From Peptoniphilus sp. (GTDB lineage: Bacteria; Bacillota; Clostridia; Tissierellales; Peptoniphilaceae): a stretch of DNA of 64,000 nt. Shown here one piece after another: positions 36,514-44,740 of the stretch. Made by a program: the position numbers and the translations under genes. Every line of letters starts with the position of its first letter. Position 1 is the stretch's first letter. Location: assembly GCF_022767005.1 (NCBI RefSeq), contig NZ_JALEOV010000103.1, positions 23,968 to 87,967 of the forward strand, read 5' to 3'. Below the pieces are notes generated by a model. It saw only the letters and a program-made list of their open reading frames with translations, searched no databases and had not been told where the DNA came from.

Positions 36514-37088
36514 TTTATTTCTTCACCATAGACAATTCTCATAATATCTTGAGAAATATTTTCCAATTCTTCGTTTGAATATTTTATTTCCTTATTAATT
36601 TTCACTGGTTTTCTAAAATAAACCTTTATTTTTCTAAAGGCTTTATATTCTCCTTCTATAAATACTGGAAGAACTTCTGAATCAGTTTTTTGTGCAATAA
36701 GTGCAATGCCCGATTTTATTTTTGTATAGTCAATTTCACTTACTCTAGTTCCCTCTGGAAAAATTCCAAGGACTTTTTCATCTTTCAAAATTGTGAGGGA
36801 AGTTTTTATTGCCTTTAAATCATTTTTTTCCCTATCTACTGGGAAAGCTCCAAGTTTTGTCAAAAATCCACCAACTAATTTATTTTCAAAAAGTTCTCTT
36901 TTAGCCATCCAAAAAATCTGTCTTGGAAAAATTGCAGAAATTGTAACTGGATCTAAATTACTCTTGTGATTTCCGCAAATTATAAGTCTTTTCTCTTCCT
37001 TTGGAATATTTTCTATACCAAAAACTTCAACTCTATAAATTACTTTTACAAAAAAACCAATAAAAACTTGTATAAATTTGTAAAACAT
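36498..37088 (-). CDS. plsC: 1-acyl-sn-glycerol-3-phosphate acyltransferase
   Basis: PlsC acylates lysophosphatidic acid at position 2 to give phosphatidic acid at the membrane. The 196-aa protein has an N-terminal hydrophobic segment (residues 1-20), the catalytic HX4D box in CGNHKSNLDP near 38-47, and the substrate-binding FPEGTRV near 113-119. It sits 3 nt after cmk and overlaps ispH-rpsA; the cmk-plsC-rpsA order is a classical Firmicutes cluster. Confidence 0.93.
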   Translation of the reverse strand: MFYKFIQVFIGFFVKVIYRVEVFGIENIPKEEKRLIICGNHKSNLDPVTISAIFPRQIFWMAKRELFENKLVGGFLTKLGAFPVDREKNDLKAIKTSLTILKDEKVLGIFPEGTRVSEIDYTKIKSGIALIAQKTDSEVLPVFIEGEYKAFRKIKVYFRKPVKINKEIKYSNEELENISQDIMRIVYGEEIKWKLL

Positions 37089-37091
37089 AAA

Positions 37092-37712
37092 TCACCTTTT
37101 TACATAAGATATAATTTTTTTTATAGTTTCTTCAGCATTTAAGTTTGTGCTGTCGATTAATATTGCATCATCTGTCTTTACAAGAGGAGAATTTTCTCTG
37201 TGAGAATCGTTGTAATCTCTTACTTTCAAATCTTCTAAAATTTCATCAAAAGTAACTTTGTCATCGCCAATTTGTTTATACCTTCTCATTGCACGAGTTT
37301 CTACATTTGCCGTCAAGAAAAATTTATATTCAGCATCTTTTAAAACTACTGAACCAATATCTCTTCCTTCCATTACTACATCAGTATCCTTAGCAATTTC
37401 TCTTTGCATTTTCACTAGATAATCTCTAATAATTTTATTCTTAGACAACTCAGAAGTTTTGTTGGAAATTTCATTTTCTCTGATCCTTTTTGATACATCT
37501 TCTCCATCTAAAAATATTTTATCTCCATCAAAATTTATTTTTGTTTCCTTTAATATTTTTTCATAATCTGTCTCTTTTGCTTTTAAAAGTTTGAGAGTTA
37601 TGGCACGATACATTGCACCCGTGTCAACATATAAAATATCAAGTTTCTTTGCAATTTCCTTTGCAATGGAACTTTTGCCAGAGCCTGCTGGCCCATCTAT
37701 TGCAATTTTCAT
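37092..37712 (-). CDS. cmk: Cytidylate kinase
   Basis: Cmk phosphorylates CMP and dCMP with ATP. From ATG 37712 the protein has 206 aa; this start has GGAGGT just upstream, better than an in-frame start 21 nt earlier. Motifs are the P-loop DGPAGSGKSS near residues 5-14, DTGAMYRAI near 33, and MEGRDIGSVV near 98, all typical. The ribosome binding site directly abuts the terminator of the preceding flavoprotein gene, so cmk must have its own promoter close by or depend on readthrough. Confidence 0.96.
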   Translation of the reverse strand: MKIAIDGPAGSGKSSIAKEIAKKLDILYVDTGAMYRAITLKLLKAKETDYEKILKETKINFDGDKIFLDGEDVSKRIRENEISNKTSELSKNKIIRDYLVKMQREIAKDTDVVMEGRDIGSVVLKDAEYKFFLTANVETRAMRRYKQIGDDKVTFDEILEDLKVRDYNDSHRENSPLVKTDDAILIDSTNLNAEETIKKIISYVKR

Positions 37713-37722
37713 TTTTACCTCC

Positions 37723-37753
37723 AAAAAAATCACTACAATACATAGTAGTGATT
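37723..37753 (-). terminator. Terminator of the long operon, next to cmk
   Basis: On the minus strand AATCACTAC and GTAGTGATT form a 9-bp perfect stem around TATGTATT, followed by seven T that run straight into the GGAGG of cmk. Confidence 0.85.
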
Positions 37754-37797
37754 AATATCATTATATTTTATATTAAGAAATAAGTAAAGGTCAAGGA

Positions 37798-38988
37798 TTA
37801 CAAATTAATCCCACAATTGTAACCAGTTGAATTTGCAATTTGAATGTTAAATCCACCAGTTACTGCATCTACATCAAGAACTTCTCCAATAAAATAAAGT
37901 CCCTTTACAATTTTTGACTCCATTGTTTTTGGATCTATGTCAACTACATCAACGCCACCACTAGTAATTATTGCCCTATTGATGTCGTCTAAACTTTCAA
38001 ATTTTAATTCAAAGTTCTTTATAGTTTTAACTAATTTATCTCTCTCTTCCTTTGTAATTTGATTTACCTTTTTATCACTTTCGATTTCTGCACTTTCAAG
38101 AATATAGGAAATTAAATCTCGTGGCAATAGTAATCTCATTACATTTTCTATAATTTTATTTTGATTTTCACAAAAATCTCTCAAAATTCTGTTGTCTAAT
38201 TTTTCATTAGTTAAAGCTGGTTTTAAATCTAAATATATTTCAAAATCTCTTAACCTATTTATTTTGCTAGAAGTCGTTAGAACAATAGGACCGCTAATAC
38301 CTCTGTGAGTGAAAAGAAGCTCGCCAAATTCCCTTGAAATTATTTTTTTATCTTTTACTACTTTTAACTCAACATTCTTTAAAGTTAGTCCTGCTAAACT
38401 AAATCCATTATATAAATTTATCCCTATAAGTCCTGGCACAGTCTCCACTACTTTGTGATTAAAATTTTTTGCAAATTTGTATCCGTCTCCAGTTGAACCT
38501 GTTAACTTGTAGGATACCCCACCAGTTGCAATAACAACTTTATCATATTTTTCTCTATCATTTAAAACAAAACAATCTTCATCTTTTTTTATGCTTTTAA
38601 TTTCAGAATTTAGTTTTATTTTTACTCCCATTTCCCTTAATTTTTTTTCATAAATTTTTATTACATCAGAAGATTTATCACTTGCAGGGAAAACTCTATT
38701 GCCACGCTCAATTTTCAGTGGCAGACCAAGTTCTTCAAAATAATAATAAGTTGTAAAGGGCGAAAGTGAATAAATTGATGAATACATAAAATTTTTATTT
38801 CTTACAATATTTTTTAAAAACTCTCTCTCGTCACAATAATTTGTTAGATTACACCTTCCCTTGCCCGTAATAAATAATTTTTTACCTAATTTTTCATTTT
38901 TTTCGTAGAGAAATACCTCGTGATTTTCTGCCGCCTTTATAGCACACATCATTCCCGCAGGTCCTCCGCCGATTATTGCGATTTTCAT
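37798..38988 (-). CDS. HI0933-type FAD-dependent oxidoreductase (YhiN, aminoacetone-oxidase family)
   Basis: This 396-aa flavoprotein starts with the Rossmann FAD motif IIGGGPAGMMCAI (residues 4-16), has the KKLFITGKGRCNLTN block near 38-52 and ends with the family signature LYFIGEVLDVDAVTGGFNIQ. Members are annotated as aminoacetone oxidase or simply HI0933 protein; the true reaction is unsettled. The start overlaps the preceding methyltransferase by 4 nt. It is the last gene of the 15-gene operon and is followed by a strong terminator. Confidence 0.85.
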   Translation of the reverse strand: MKIAIIGGGPAGMMCAIKAAENHEVFLYEKNEKLGKKLFITGKGRCNLTNYCDEREFLKNIVRNKNFMYSSIYSLSPFTTYYYFEELGLPLKIERGNRVFPASDKSSDVIKIYEKKLREMGVKIKLNSEIKSIKKDEDCFVLNDREKYDKVVIATGGVSYKLTGSTGDGYKFAKNFNHKVVETVPGLIGINLYNGFSLAGLTLKNVELKVVKDKKIISREFGELLFTHRGISGPIVLTTSSKINRLRDFEIYLDLKPALTNEKLDNRILRDFCENQNKIIENVMRLLLPRDLISYILESAEIESDKKVNQITKEERDKLVKTIKNFELKFESLDDINRAIITSGGVDVVDIDPKTMESKIVKGLYFIGEVLDVDAVTGGFNIQIANSTGYNCGINL

Positions 38989-39539
38989 GGCCCTACCTTC
39001 TTCTCGATTAGATATACAATTGGTGGATTGTGCTTTTGATTGTAAAATTCTCTTTTTTCTACTTTAAATTTCTTTTGGTCAAGACTTTTTATAAATTCGT
39101 CAACGCCTTCTCTTTCTTCAAAAGAATTCTCATGACCTAAGTAGGAAACCACAATTATTATTCCGCCATCATTTATTTTTTCCTTGGCTTTTTTTAAGGA
39201 CATAATAGTTGAATCTTTTAAAGTTGTAATTTTTTTATCAGAGCCTGGAAGAAATCCAAGATTGTAAATTACTAAATCAAATTTTTCTATTTTATCAATG
39301 TTTTCGTGACTATCCAAAAATAATTTATAATTTTTAAAATCCTTTAAATTTTTTTCTGCTGATGAAATTGCCTCTTCTTGCACATCAAAACCATAAACAA
39401 AGCCATCTCTTCCCACTGCCTTTAAAAGTTTTAAAGTGTCATTGCCCCTTCCAACAGTAGCATCAACTGCAATTTTACCTAAAAAATTATGAGATAGCAC
39501 TTCATCCACTATCTCAAAATATTTTTCCTTTACAATCAT
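38985..39539 (-). CDS. mnmM: MnmM/YtqB-type SAM-dependent tRNA methyltransferase
   Basis: This 184-aa protein matches YtqB of Bacillus, now known as MnmM, which methylates nm5(s2)U34 in tRNA to mnm5(s2)U. The SAM loop is DATVGRGNDT (residues 25-34) followed by GFDVQEEAI; the family block VIYNLGFLPGSDKKITT lies near 90-106 and KHNPPIVYLIE at the end. No MnmE/MnmG is in the window. It is coupled to rluB by a 4-nt overlap. The family call is firm; the exact substrate is taken from family knowledge. Confidence 0.85.
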   Translation of the reverse strand: MIVKEKYFEIVDEVLSHNFLGKIAVDATVGRGNDTLKLLKAVGRDGFVYGFDVQEEAISSAEKNLKDFKNYKLFLDSHENIDKIEKFDLVIYNLGFLPGSDKKITTLKDSTIMSLKKAKEKINDGGIIIVVSYLGHENSFEEREGVDEFIKSLDQKKFKVEKREFYNQKHNPPIVYLIEKKVGP

Positions 39540-40243
39540 TTTAATCCCTTTAAGTATTTTATTTCATTTTCATTTAAATATCTATAATTTCCAACTTCAA
39601 GGTCTAGCAATTCAATTTTTCCCATGGAAATTCTCTTTAATTTTTTTACACTATGACCAATGTAGTCGAACATCCTCTTTACTTGATGGTTTTGTCCCTC
39701 AAAAATTTCTATTTCTAAAATGGAATCTTGTTTAAAACTTTTTAAAATTCTAACATTGGCTGGCGAAGTTTTTAAATCTCTTATGTCAAGACCTCCTCGT
39801 AGTAAAGAAAGTTCGTGAGCGTTGGGAGTTCCCTCGACTGTAACAATATATTTTTTGCCGATTTTATATCTTGGGTGCATTAAAATATTTGCAAGCTCGC
39901 CGTCATTTGTTAGTAGCACTAAACCAGTTGTGTCGATGTCAAGCCTTCCCACAGGATAAACTCTGTAATCGTCAGGTACAAAGTCTGTTACTGTTTGTCT
40001 GTCTTTCTCATCATTTGCACTTGTAACAACTCCAATTGGTTTATTTAAAATCATATAAACTTTTTTATTTTCAAGAGTTAGTCTCTTTCCATTTAAGTAA
40101 ACTCTATCAACATTTGGGTCAATTTTTGTACCAAGTTCTGTGACAATTTTGTTATTTACTTTTACAAGCCCTTCTTGAATATATTCTTCGCATTTTCTTC
40201 TGGATGCAGCTCCACAATGAGCCATATATTTTTGTAATCTCAA
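39536..40243 (-). CDS. rluB: 23S/16S rRNA pseudouridine synthase (RluB/RsuA family)
   Basis: This 235-aa protein has an S4 RNA-binding domain at residues 1-60 (MRLQKYMAHCGAASRRKCEE) and the catalytic domain with GRLDIDTTGLVLLTNDG, whose Asp attacks the uridine, and the QNHQVKRMFDYIGH block. In Firmicutes this gene after scpB is RluB, modifying U2605-type positions of 23S rRNA. It overlaps scpB and mnmM by 4 nt each. Confidence 0.92.
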   Translation of the reverse strand: MRLQKYMAHCGAASRRKCEEYIQEGLVKVNNKIVTELGTKIDPNVDRVYLNGKRLTLENKKVYMILNKPIGVVTSANDEKDRQTVTDFVPDDYRVYPVGRLDIDTTGLVLLTNDGELANILMHPRYKIGKKYIVTVEGTPNAHELSLLRGGLDIRDLKTSPANVRILKSFKQDSILEIEIFEGQNHQVKRMFDYIGHSVKKLKRISMGKIELLDLEVGNYRYLNENEIKYLKGLK

Positions 40244-40767
40244 TTAGATTCCTCCTCTAATTCCTTTAGGTCAGGCAGTTCTTCCAAATTTTTCATGCCA
40301 AACTTTTGTAAAAATTTATCAGTTGTGCTATACAAATTTGGATGTCCAATTCTATCAAGTTTGCCAGAAACTTCTATTAAATCAAAATCAAGAAGACCCT
40401 TAATCGTGCTATCACAATTTACTCCTCTCAATTCTTCTACTTCAACCTTTGTTACTGGCTGCTTATAGGCTATTATAGAAAGAGTTTCAAGAGCTGGCTT
40501 TGAAAGATTTTTCTCCTTCTTTTCTTTAATTAAGTTTTTTAAATAGGGCTCGTTTTCTTGCTTAGTTCCAATTTGAAATTTTCCATCAATTTCTCTAAGC
40601 CTAAGTCCCGATGTTTCATTTTTATAATTTTCTTTCATCTCCATAAGAATTTCTCTTGCATAGTCCTTTTTAAGTTCAAGAGTGCTTGCAATGTCATCTA
40701 AACTTATGGGGTCTCCCCAAATAAATAGTATTGATTCAATTATTGATTTGAGTCTGTTCTTGTCCAT
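40240..40767 (-). CDS. scpB: Segregation and condensation protein B
   Basis: ScpB is the winged-helix dimer that works with ScpA and SMC in chromosome condensation. From ATG 40767 the protein has 175 aa. The SIIESILFIWGDPISLDDIA start, the ETLSIIAYKQPVTKVEVEELRGV block and the LDRIGHPNLYSTTDKFLQKFG end are diagnostic. The gene begins 32 nt inside the 3' end of scpA. An in-frame TTG 18 nt upstream is less likely; AGAGAG serves as ribosome binding site. Confidence 0.95.
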   Translation of the reverse strand: MDKNRLKSIIESILFIWGDPISLDDIASTLELKKDYAREILMEMKENYKNETSGLRLREIDGKFQIGTKQENEPYLKNLIKEKKEKNLSKPALETLSIIAYKQPVTKVEVEELRGVNCDSTIKGLLDFDLIEVSGKLDRIGHPNLYSTTDKFLQKFGMKNLEELPDLKELEEESN

Positions 40768-41482
40768 TGTATTTTCTCTCTTCAATTAAAATATCGCCAA
40801 AATTGTCGCTTTGATTTGCTATAATGTATTCGTTCTTAATAAGTTCAAGCATTCCTAAAAAATAAGTTATAACATCAACTTTATAAACTATATCTTCTAA
40901 AAGTTCGCTAAATTTTATTTTTTTATTTTCCTTTAGTGCTTGTTTTATCTTTCTGGAAGCATCTTCAACTTTAAAATACTCTCTCTCAATTCCAATGACT
41001 TCCTTGTCCTTATATCTTTTTAAAATATTGTAAAAAGCAATGGATAGTTTTTCAACATTTGATTCCTTTAAAAAATCCATTTCACTCATTGAAAATATTT
41101 CAGTTTTTAACTTGTAAAAGGATTTTGACTCGTATTCTTCTTGAGTTTTTAAAATTTCAGAAGCCTCTTTATACTTTTTATACTCCAAAAGGCTTTCTAC
41201 TAAGTCAAGTCGTGGATCTTCTTCCACCTCTTCATCATCATCTAGGATTTCCTTTTTTGGAAGAAGCATTTTTGATTTTATTTCCAAAAGGGTTGATGCC
41301 ATTAAAATAAAATCTGAAGTAAGGGTTAGGTTTAACTTCTTCATATTTTCAATATATTTTAAAAATTCTTCAGTAATTGTGAAAATCGGTATGTCGTAAA
41401 TGTCTATTTCCTTTTCTTTTATTAAATCTAAAAGAAGATCCATTGGACCTTCATAAGTTTTTAAAACAATATTGTATTCCAT
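40736..41482 (-). CDS. scpA: Segregation and condensation protein A
   Basis: ScpA is the kleisin subunit that bridges the SMC heads. The 248-aa protein starts with YEGPMDLLLDLIKEKEIDIYDI (the conserved YEGPLDLLLxLI block, residues 10-31), then MASTLLEIKSKMLLP near 65-79, an acidic linker, and a C-terminal winged helix with KIKFSELLEDIVYKVDVITYFLGMLELIK. It overlaps the protease gene upstream by 22 nt and scpB downstream. Confidence 0.95.
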   Translation of the reverse strand: MEYNIVLKTYEGPMDLLLDLIKEKEIDIYDIPIFTITEEFLKYIENMKKLNLTLTSDFILMASTLLEIKSKMLLPKKEILDDDEEVEEDPRLDLVESLLEYKKYKEASEILKTQEEYESKSFYKLKTEIFSMSEMDFLKESNVEKLSIAFYNILKRYKDKEVIGIEREYFKVEDASRKIKQALKENKKIKFSELLEDIVYKVDVITYFLGMLELIKNEYIIANQSDNFGDILIEERKYNGQEQTQINN

Positions 41483-42093
41483 AGATTAATTCCCAGATAA
41501 ATAATTCCGCTTAAAATACTTTCGATAATCGGCGCTATAAATTTGTCCACCACTCCTGAAAAAATCATTATAACTAACACAAAATAAAAGTATTTTTCAT
41601 TCTTATAAAATTTATATTCCAAATCTTCTGGTAAAAGTGTAGCCAATACCTTTGATCCATCAAGGGGTGGCAATGGCACTAAATTAAATACACCGAGCAT
41701 AATATTGTACCAAAAAATTGATGTGAAAAGTGGAACTAAAAAAGAAGACTTATAGTTTAAATAAACTAAAATAATCCCAGAAATAAACCCAAGAATAAAA
41801 TTAGTGAAAACTCCTGCAAGTGAAACTAAAAGAGATGCAACTTTTCTATTGCCCTTAAATCTATATGGGTTAATTGGCACAGCCTTTGCCCATCCAAACC
41901 TAAAAACAAGCATAGAAATTAAACCAATAGGGTCTATGTGGTGAAGTGGGTTTAAGCTAAGCCTTCCATCGTCTTTTGCAGTTGTATCTCCACACAGATA
42001 TGCAACATATCCATGTGCTATCTCATGTGGAATTATGGCAATCAAAAGTGCAATAATATTTATTGCAATTGACGCTATATCAAAATTTCTCAT
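41461..42093 (-). CDS. Site-2 protease family (M50) membrane metalloprotease
   Basis: This protein of about 210 aa is a short S2P/YwhC-type zinc protease in the membrane. The zinc motif HEIAHGYVAY (residues about 23-32) and the second motif NLVPLPPLDGSKVL with its metal-binding Asp (near 137-150) are intact; four to five membrane segments are seen. It lies directly before scpA, as ypuD/ywhC-like genes do in many Firmicutes. ATG 42093 is preferred over the TTG 9 nt upstream. Substrates are unknown. Confidence 0.88.
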   Translation of the reverse strand: MRNFDIASIAINIIALLIAIIPHEIAHGYVAYLCGDTTAKDDGRLSLNPLHHIDPIGLISMLVFRFGWAKAVPINPYRFKGNRKVASLLVSLAGVFTNFILGFISGIILVYLNYKSSFLVPLFTSIFWYNIMLGVFNLVPLPPLDGSKVLATLLPEDLEYKFYKNEKYFYFVLVIMIFSGVVDKFIAPIIESILSGIIYLGINLWNTILF

Positions 42094-42094
42094 C

Positions 42095-43396
42095 TCAATC
42101 AATCTCTTCTATAATTAATTTATAATCTTCTTTTTTGTCATAAAAGGCGTAGGCTTTTTTAATTCTTTCCATTGCTCCTCTTACTTCACTTTCCTTTTCT
42201 GTATAGATTGTAGCTATCTTTTCGCCCTTTTCTACGTAGTCGCCAACTTTTTTGTGAAGGTAAATTCCTGCACTCAAATCGAGTACATCTCCCTTTTTAT
42301 GTCTTCCTGCTCCAAGGTCTCTTGACGCAATTCCAATTTCAATTGCTTCAATGGATTTTACGTATCCTGATTCATCGCTATAAATGTCTTTTATTATTGA
42401 TGACTTTTTAAATTTCTCTACATCGTCAATGTATGTTGGATCTCCACCTTGAAGTTCAACCATTTCCTTGAATTTTTCTATTGCAGATCCATCCTTAATT
42501 TTTTCTTCAAGGATTTTTCTTGCTTCATCCTCAGTTTTTGCAATTCCCTCAATAATCATCAGCTTTGAACCAATTTTAAGGGAAATTTCTTTTAAGTGTT
42601 TTGATCCATGACCCTTTAAGACATTTATGGCTTCAATTACCTCAAGGCTATTTCCAATTGCATCGCCAAGAGGTTCGTTCATACTAGTGATAATTGCCTT
42701 TGTATTTCTACCAAATTTTTTGCCAAGACTTACCATTAATTTTGATAACTCAACTGCTGATGGAACATCTTTCATAAAAGCGCCATTTCCAACTTTTACA
42801 TCGAGAACTAAGGCATCTGTTCCTAATGCAATTTTTTTGGAAAGAATTGATGATGCAATTAAACTTACATTATCAACTGTTGCCGTTGCATCTCTCAATG
42901 CGTATAAAAGCTTATCAGCAGGTACAATATTTTCTGTTTGACCAATTACTGCAATATTTGATTTTTTTAAAATTTCCACAAAATCTTTTCCGCTAATATT
43001 TATATTAAATCCAGGGATAGATTCAAGCTTGTCAAGAGTCCCACCAGTATGTCCAAGGCCTCTGCCACTCATCTTTGCAAAAACAAGACCAACTGAAGCA
43101 ATTAACGGTCCAAGTACAAGGGTAACAGTATCTCCCACACCACCTGTGGAATGTTTGTCGACTTTTAATCCAGGCACCTCAGATAGATCAACTCTATCTC
43201 CCGAATCAATCATTGCCTTTGTTAAATAATAAGTTTCATCTAAATTTAGTTTATTAAAATAAACTGCCATCAAAAAAGCAGAAACTTGATAATCTGGAAT
43301 TTCTCCCTTTACATAATTTTCTATAAAATAATTTATTTCATCTTCAGTTAAAACTTTATTTTCCTTTTTCTTTTGAATAATGTCTAAAAAATTCAT
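42095..43396 (-). CDS. pdp: Pyrimidine-nucleoside phosphorylase
   Basis: Pdp splits uridine, thymidine or deoxyuridine with phosphate to give a base and (deoxy)ribose-1-phosphate. The 433-aa protein shows the KVDKHSTGGVGDTVTLVLGPL phosphate-binding block (residues about 80-100), the signature KMSGRGLGHTGGTLDKLESI near 109-128 and a C-terminal lipoyl-like alpha/beta domain (LDLSAGIYLHKKVGDYVEKG). It overlaps the stop of punA with ATG 43396 behind GGAGATTTG. Together with punA it gives salvage of both nucleoside classes. Confidence 0.95.
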   Translation of the reverse strand: MNFLDIIQKKKENKVLTEDEINYFIENYVKGEIPDYQVSAFLMAVYFNKLNLDETYYLTKAMIDSGDRVDLSEVPGLKVDKHSTGGVGDTVTLVLGPLIASVGLVFAKMSGRGLGHTGGTLDKLESIPGFNINISGKDFVEILKKSNIAVIGQTENIVPADKLLYALRDATATVDNVSLIASSILSKKIALGTDALVLDVKVGNGAFMKDVPSAVELSKLMVSLGKKFGRNTKAIITSMNEPLGDAIGNSLEVIEAINVLKGHGSKHLKEISLKIGSKLMIIEGIAKTEDEARKILEEKIKDGSAIEKFKEMVELQGGDPTYIDDVEKFKKSSIIKDIYSDESGYVKSIEAIEIGIASRDLGAGRHKKGDVLDLSAGIYLHKKVGDYVEKGEKIATIYTEKESEVRGAMERIKKAYAFYDKKEDYKLIIEEID

Positions 43397-44196
43397 CAAA
43401 TCTCCTCAATGATTTCTTTTAAAAGTTCTTTAAATTTGCCTGCAACTTCTTTTCCAACTTCCACAACTTCTGCGTGATTAAGTGGTGTATCTAGGATTCC
43501 TGTACCCATATTTGTAATTGTTGAAATTCCTAAAATCTTAAGTCCTCTGTGCCTTGCAATAATTGCTTCTGGAACAGTGCTCATTCCAACGGCATCCGCT
43601 CCAAGTATCCTTGCCATTCTAACTTCAGCAGCAGTTTCATAAGATGGCCCTGTAAAATATATATAGACACCTTTTCTTATGTTAATGCCAAGTTTTTTTG
43701 CAGAATTTTCAGCTATATTCACAAGTTCAGGAGTGTATAAATCAGTCATGTCTGGAAATCTTGGTCCAATAGTATCATCATTAGGTCCAATTAATGGATT
43801 TTTGCCCATTAAATTTATGTGGTCTGTAATAATCATTAGATCTGCCGGTTTAAAATCCACGTTAACTCCACCTGCAGCATTAGTGAGGATTAATGTCTTA
43901 ATTCCCAAATCTGCAAGAACTTTTATTGGATAAACTACATCAGAAATTTCGTAACCTTCGTAAAAATGAATTCTCCCCTTCATTACACAGACATTTTTTG
44001 AATTTATTTTTCCAAAAATTAATTTTCCATCATGACCTTTAACTGTAGAAACTGGAAAACCTGGAATATCCTTATACGATATTTCAATTTTATTTTCGAT
44101 TGAATCTGCAAAATCTCCAAGACCTGAACCTAGTACAATTCCAATTTCAGGCTCGACACTTATCTTTTCTCTTATATATTTAATAGAATTATCCAT
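43396..44196 (-). CDS. punA: Purine-nucleoside phosphorylase
   Basis: This 266-aa trimeric-type PNP phosphorolyses inosine and guanosine. Motifs are the start IGIVLGSGLGDFADSI (phosphate loop), the block GRIHFYEGYEISDVVYPIKVL, LILTNAAGGVN near residue 110 and the active-site GPSYETAAEVRMARILGADAVGMSTVPE near 188-211, with Glu and Asn for purine recognition. It overlaps nudF by 8 nt and pdp by 1 nt. Confidence 0.95.
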   Translation of the reverse strand: MDNSIKYIREKISVEPEIGIVLGSGLGDFADSIENKIEISYKDIPGFPVSTVKGHDGKLIFGKINSKNVCVMKGRIHFYEGYEISDVVYPIKVLADLGIKTLILTNAAGGVNVDFKPADLMIITDHINLMGKNPLIGPNDDTIGPRFPDMTDLYTPELVNIAENSAKKLGINIRKGVYIYFTGPSYETAAEVRMARILGADAVGMSTVPEAIIARHRGLKILGISTITNMGTGILDTPLNHAEVVEVGKEVAGKFKELLKEIIEEI

Positions 44197-44740
44197 TTTT
44201 CCTCCTAAAATTATTGTAATACAAAATTCCTGCGACAGTTTTTGAATCGATTATCTCCCCTAAGTTTATTAATTTTAAAGCTTCATCAAATTTTACTTTT
44301 TCTACTGTCAAATGTTCAAACTCGTCGAGATGCTGATCTCCTGCAGTAAGTCCTTCTGCGTAGAAAATAAATAATTTTTCATTTGTAAATCCTGGAGATG
44401 AATAAATTTCAAGCAAATAATCAGATTTTTTTGCATCATAACCAGTTTCTTCTTTTAACTCTCGAAGAGCCGCCTTTTGTGGTTCTTCTCCAAAATCTAC
44501 CATTCCTGCTGGAAGTTCGTAAATCTCTTTGTCAATAGCCTTTCTATATTGCTTTATTAAAATAATTTCGTCATTTTCAGTAATTGCAACTATGCCAACA
44601 GCAGGTTGTCTTTCCACAATTTCTCTTTTAGTATACTTTTGACCTTCCATCTCAACTGTATCTACTCTAAGTTGTAAGACCTTACCATCAAAAATCTTCG
44701 TGGATTTCATAGTTCTCTCTTCATAATTTGAATTTGCCAT
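44189..44740 (-). CDS. nudF: ADP-ribose pyrophosphatase (NUDIX)
   Basis: This 183-aa hydrolase cleaves ADP-ribose to AMP and ribose-5-phosphate. The Nudix box GMVDFGEEPQKAALRELKEETGY (near residues 83-105) matches GX5EX7REUXEEXGU if the first turn is read with its spacing, and the SPGFTNEKLFIFYAE stretch follows, as in NudF/YqkG. It begins directly after recN (no gap) and overlaps punA, fitting its place in nucleotide salvage. Confidence 0.92.
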   Translation of the reverse strand: MANSNYEERTMKSTKIFDGKVLQLRVDTVEMEGQKYTKREIVERQPAVGIVAITENDEIILIKQYRKAIDKEIYELPAGMVDFGEEPQKAALRELKEETGYDAKKSDYLLEIYSSPGFTNEKLFIFYAEGLTAGDQHLDEFEHLTVEKVKFDEALKLINLGEIIDSKTVAGILYYNNFRRKNG